In this document: positions 61,778-64,000 of the stretch, piece by piece
Position numbering within the stretch: position 1 is the first letter of the stretch
How the letters are laid out: each line of letters begins with the position of its first letter
Assembly: GCF_900129985.1 (NCBI RefSeq)
Contig: NZ_FQXN01000003.1
Location: 1 to 64,000, forward strand
Source of the DNA: Thermosipho atlanticus DSM 15807
GTDB lineage: Bacteria > Thermotogota > Thermotogae > Thermotogales > Fervidobacteriaceae
Reading direction: 5' to 3'
DNA length: 64,000 nucleotides
Notes under the pieces: generated by a model
Seen by the model: only the letters and a program-made list of their open reading frames with translations
Told to the model about the DNA's origin: nothing
Databases searched by the model: none
Made by a program: the position numbers and the translations under genes

Positions 61778-64000
61778 TTATACTTCAATATAAGTTACTC
61801 CAATACCACCTTCGCTTGGTCTTCCAAATCTATAATTTTTTACTCTATCATCTTTACGGAGATAGTTCCAAACATTTGAGGCTAAGCTACCAGTTCCTTT
61901 TCCATGAATGATATATCCGTATTTGAAATCAGAAAGAATCAAATCATCAATAAATTTGTCCAGTAGTTCTAAAGCTTCTTCGACAGTTTTTCCACGCAAA
62001 TCTATTTCGTTTTTATCTAATATTTTTGAAGGTATAATCGTAGGTTGGAATATATCTTCAGTTGGTGGGGTGGTTGGTACAAGTTTATTTTTTTTGATTT
62101 CAACTTTTAAACCGTTAAAATCAACTAAAAATTTATTTTCGGAACGTTGCTCTATTATTTTACCTATAGCAGTACCGTCTTTTAATTTTACATACATACC
62201 TACGTGAAGTTCTTCAGGTGGAGACGGATTTTTTAATTCATCGATCACATCTTCAAGCTTTTTGAAATTATTTTGAGTTTTTTCTAAAATTTTAAGACGT
62301 TTTTTTAATAAATTTTCACTTTTTGTTTTAATACTATGCATTGCTAATTGAAGATGTTTCTTTGCACTTCTAATTTCTTTGTAAAGACTTTTGATTTCAT
62401 CATCTAGTTCTTCGATTTTTTTAACTTTCAAAATATTATACTTTTTTTCATAATTTTCTTTTAGTATTTCGTATTCTTTTAATAATTTTTCTAGAGCTTC
62501 TTTTTTCTTTTCAAGTTCACTGACTTTGGAATTTAAACTTTTAATTAAATTTTCAATTTTCAGGTGATCTTGAGAAAGAAATCTTTCAGCGCGATTTATA
62601 ATTTTATCAGATAATCCTAATTTTTTTGAAATTTCAAATGCGTGTGAAGCTCCTGGAGTGTTTAGAAGCACTTTATATGTTGGTTTAAGGGTATCAATAT
62701 CAAATTCCATTGAAGCTGTTAAAATTTCATTGTGTTCCATCGCATAGAGTTTGACGCTGGTTAAGTGAGTTGTAATTATAAATTTAGTGTTTTTTTCAAG
62801 TAATTCTTCAATAATACTTAGAGCTAATGCGCTTCCTTCAAAAGGATCCGTACCTGAACCGAGTTCATCAATGATAACTAATGAGTTTTCATCAGCATTT
62901 TTTAAAGCATGGACAATTCTTAAAATGTGGGAGGAGAAAGTGCTGAGATTTTCGACTACATTCTGAGCATCACCGATGTCTAAAAATAATTTGAGATTTG
63001 GGATTCTAGTGCCAGTTTCCGCCAAAATTGGAAAAGCTTTTTGTGCCATAAATACAAACAAGGAAATAGTTTTTAATGTCACAGTTTTTCCACCAGTATT
63101 AGGCCCTGTAATTATTAATCCTTTTTTATCTTGTGGTAAGTCTATTGTTATTGGAACAACTTTTTCTTTCTCAATTAGTGGATGTCTTGCATTAACTAAT
63201 TTTAAATAATTCCCGTCAGGTTTTACAACAATTCCTTTGTTGTTTTTCGCATATTTTGCTCTAGCAAGCAACGAGTCAAAGTGACCAACTATTTTTATAT
63301 CTTTCATTATGTTATTGTATTTTTCATATATTTTTGTTGTTAATCCTCTTAGAATTTTGTCAATTTCGATTTTTTCCTCGCTTTTCAATATTTGAATTCT
63401 ATCATTTAAGTAAATAAATTCTTGTGGTTCAAAAAATAAAGTTGCTCCAGAAGAAGATGAACCATGAACTACTCCTTGAAATTTAGATCTTGCGTTTGAT
63501 TTCAGAAGAAAAACATATCTGTCATTTCTTATTGTGTAGATTTGATCCTGCAGGTAATTGCTATTTTTTGTCGCAAACGAGTCAATTTTTTTTCTAATTT
63601 CTAAGTGTAAATTTTTTATGTTTTTTCTTATATTTAAAAGAGTAGTTGATGCACTATCTTTTATTTTACCGTTTTCATCAAATATTCTGTCAATTTCGTT
63701 TAATAATAGCGAATAATTAGATAAGTTGGATATATAAAAAGAGAACTTGTACCTTGTACTTTTGAAGTTCTTTTTAATATCTTCAACAGTTAGGAAGAAG
63801 TTTCTTAACTGGTAAATTTCGTCGACATTGAGAATAGAATTGTTTTTTATTTTTTCCAAAATAGGTCTTATATCGAAAATTTTTGGAAAAGACGGCAAAC
63901 CAAAAGATACAAGAATTTCTAGAATTTCTTGTAAGTAATCGTATTCTAAATCATTTGGCTTGACATTTACTAATGTTTCTAAATGTTCTTTACCGTAATT
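61778..64000 (-). CDS. mutS2: MutS2 endonuclease/ATPase (N-terminus beyond window)
   Basis: MutS2 acts in suppression of recombination and, in some bacteria, ribosome rescue. The frame is open to the window edge; the TTG at 63898 is internal, since upstream codons (YGKEHLETL..) match the family N-terminus. Visible parts: clamp/lever region with VHGSSSSGATLFFEP, Walker A GPNTGGKT (family usually GPNMGGKT), Walker B VIIDELGSGTDP, HAFEISKKLGL, a coiled coil, a KOW-like region, and a C-terminal Smr nuclease domain with DLRG and IIHGKGTGSLA. Probably about 20 residues are missing. Confidence 0.96.
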   Translation of the reverse strand, partial: NYGKEHLETLVNVKPNDLEYDYLQEILEILVSFGLPSFPKIFDIRPILEKIKNNSILNVDEIYQLRNFFLTVEDIKKNFKSTRYKFSFYISNLSNYSLLLNEIDRIFDENGKIKDSASTTLLNIRKNIKNLHLEIRKKIDSFATKNSNYLQDQIYTIRNDRYVFLLKSNARSKFQGVVHGSSSSGATLFFEPQEFIYLNDRIQILKSEEKIEIDKILRGLTTKIYEKYNNIMKDIKIVGHFDSLLARAKYAKNNKGIVVKPDGNYLKLVNARHPLIEKEKVVPITIDLPQDKKGLIITGPNTGGKTVTLKTISLFVFMAQKAFPILAETGTRIPNLKLFLDIGDAQNVVENLSTFSSHILRIVHALKNADENSLVIIDELGSGTDPFEGSALALSIIEELLEKNTKFIITTHLTSVKLYAMEHNEILTASMEFDIDTLKPTYKVLLNTPGASHAFEISKKLGLSDKIINRAERFLSQDHLKIENLIKSLNSKVSELEKKKEALEKLLKEYEILKENYEKKYNILKVKKIEELDDEIKSLYKEIRSAKKHLQLAMHSIKTKSENLLKKRLKILEKTQNNFKKLEDVIDELKNPSPPEELHVGMYVKLKDGTAIGKIIEQRSENKFLVDFNGLKVEIKKNKLVPTTPPTEDIFQPTIIPSKILDKNEIDLRGKTVEEALELLDKFIDDLILSDFKYGYIIHGKGTGSLASNVWNYLRKDDRVKNYRFGRPSEGGIGVTYIEV

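Overview
The window is AT-rich (by eye about 30% G+C), densely coding bacterial DNA. It looks like a Thermotogales chromosome, most probably Thermosipho or a close relative. The inference rests on DNA polymerase I, MutS2, ThyX and RecG (with its long N-terminal extension), which read like the Thermotoga maritima proteins, on the many TTG/GTG starts behind strong Shine-Dalgarno sites, and on the membrane pyrophosphatase and ferredoxin-linked genes. I ran no database search, so the genus is an inference.

Layout. 1-280: tail of an IS3-family insertion sequence. 308-3910: FTR1 iron permease diverging from rpsO, which has a structured leader, then queA and a degenerate tyrosine-recombinase-like gene. 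3943-10895 (minus): racemase and M19 dipeptidase, the PmbA/TldD pair, a PEPCK/HprK-type P-loop protein and Mini-RNase III. 10995-18245 (plus): tRNA-Ala, CIRCE-controlled groES-groEL, and the sufCBDSU Fe-S assembly operon. 18383-18897: tRNA-Leu and tmRNA. 18929-23534 (minus): cobalamin riboswitch with btuF, btuC and a HAD phosphatase, then dxr and thiN. 23580-30822 (plus): ABC ATPase, recG, and a five-gene cluster with two radical SAM enzymes, an isochorismatase-fold hydrolase, a small flavoprotein and threonine aldolase. 30869-33353 (minus): corA preceded by a 19-codon proline-ended leader ORF, a class II amidotransferase, a phosphodiesterase and acylphosphatase. 33443-41236 (plus): exported PHP-domain protein, clpC-radA-degV, and a queuosine-precursor transporter; then tRNA-Asp. 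41418-44253 (minus): Na+ decarboxylase beta subunit, ferredoxin, KorA and a Cys-rich protein. 44346-64000 (minus): one long, nearly gapless housekeeping series from mutS2 through polA, xseAB, rnhB, thyX, folD, yajC-secDF, hppA and a PFK-like gene to holB.

Several sets act together: groES/groEL with ClpC in protein quality control; SufCBDSU supplying Fe-S clusters to the radical SAM, ferredoxin and KorA proteins; BtuFC for B12 uptake under riboswitch control; QueA and the YhhQ-type transporter in queuosine supply; YajC-SecD-SecF in secretion; PolA, XseAB, RecG, RadA, RnhB, MutS2 and HolB in DNA metabolism.

The observations I would follow first are: a Pro-Pro-stop leader peptide in front of corA resembling enterobacterial mgtL; the uncharacterised double radical SAM cluster; a FolD in which all three cyclohydrolase residues are replaced; an ECF-type ATPase gene with no ATG/GTG/TTG start, apparently starting at ATT; a probable S15 autoregulatory leader; and a phosphofructokinase paralogue missing its phosphoryl-donor motif.
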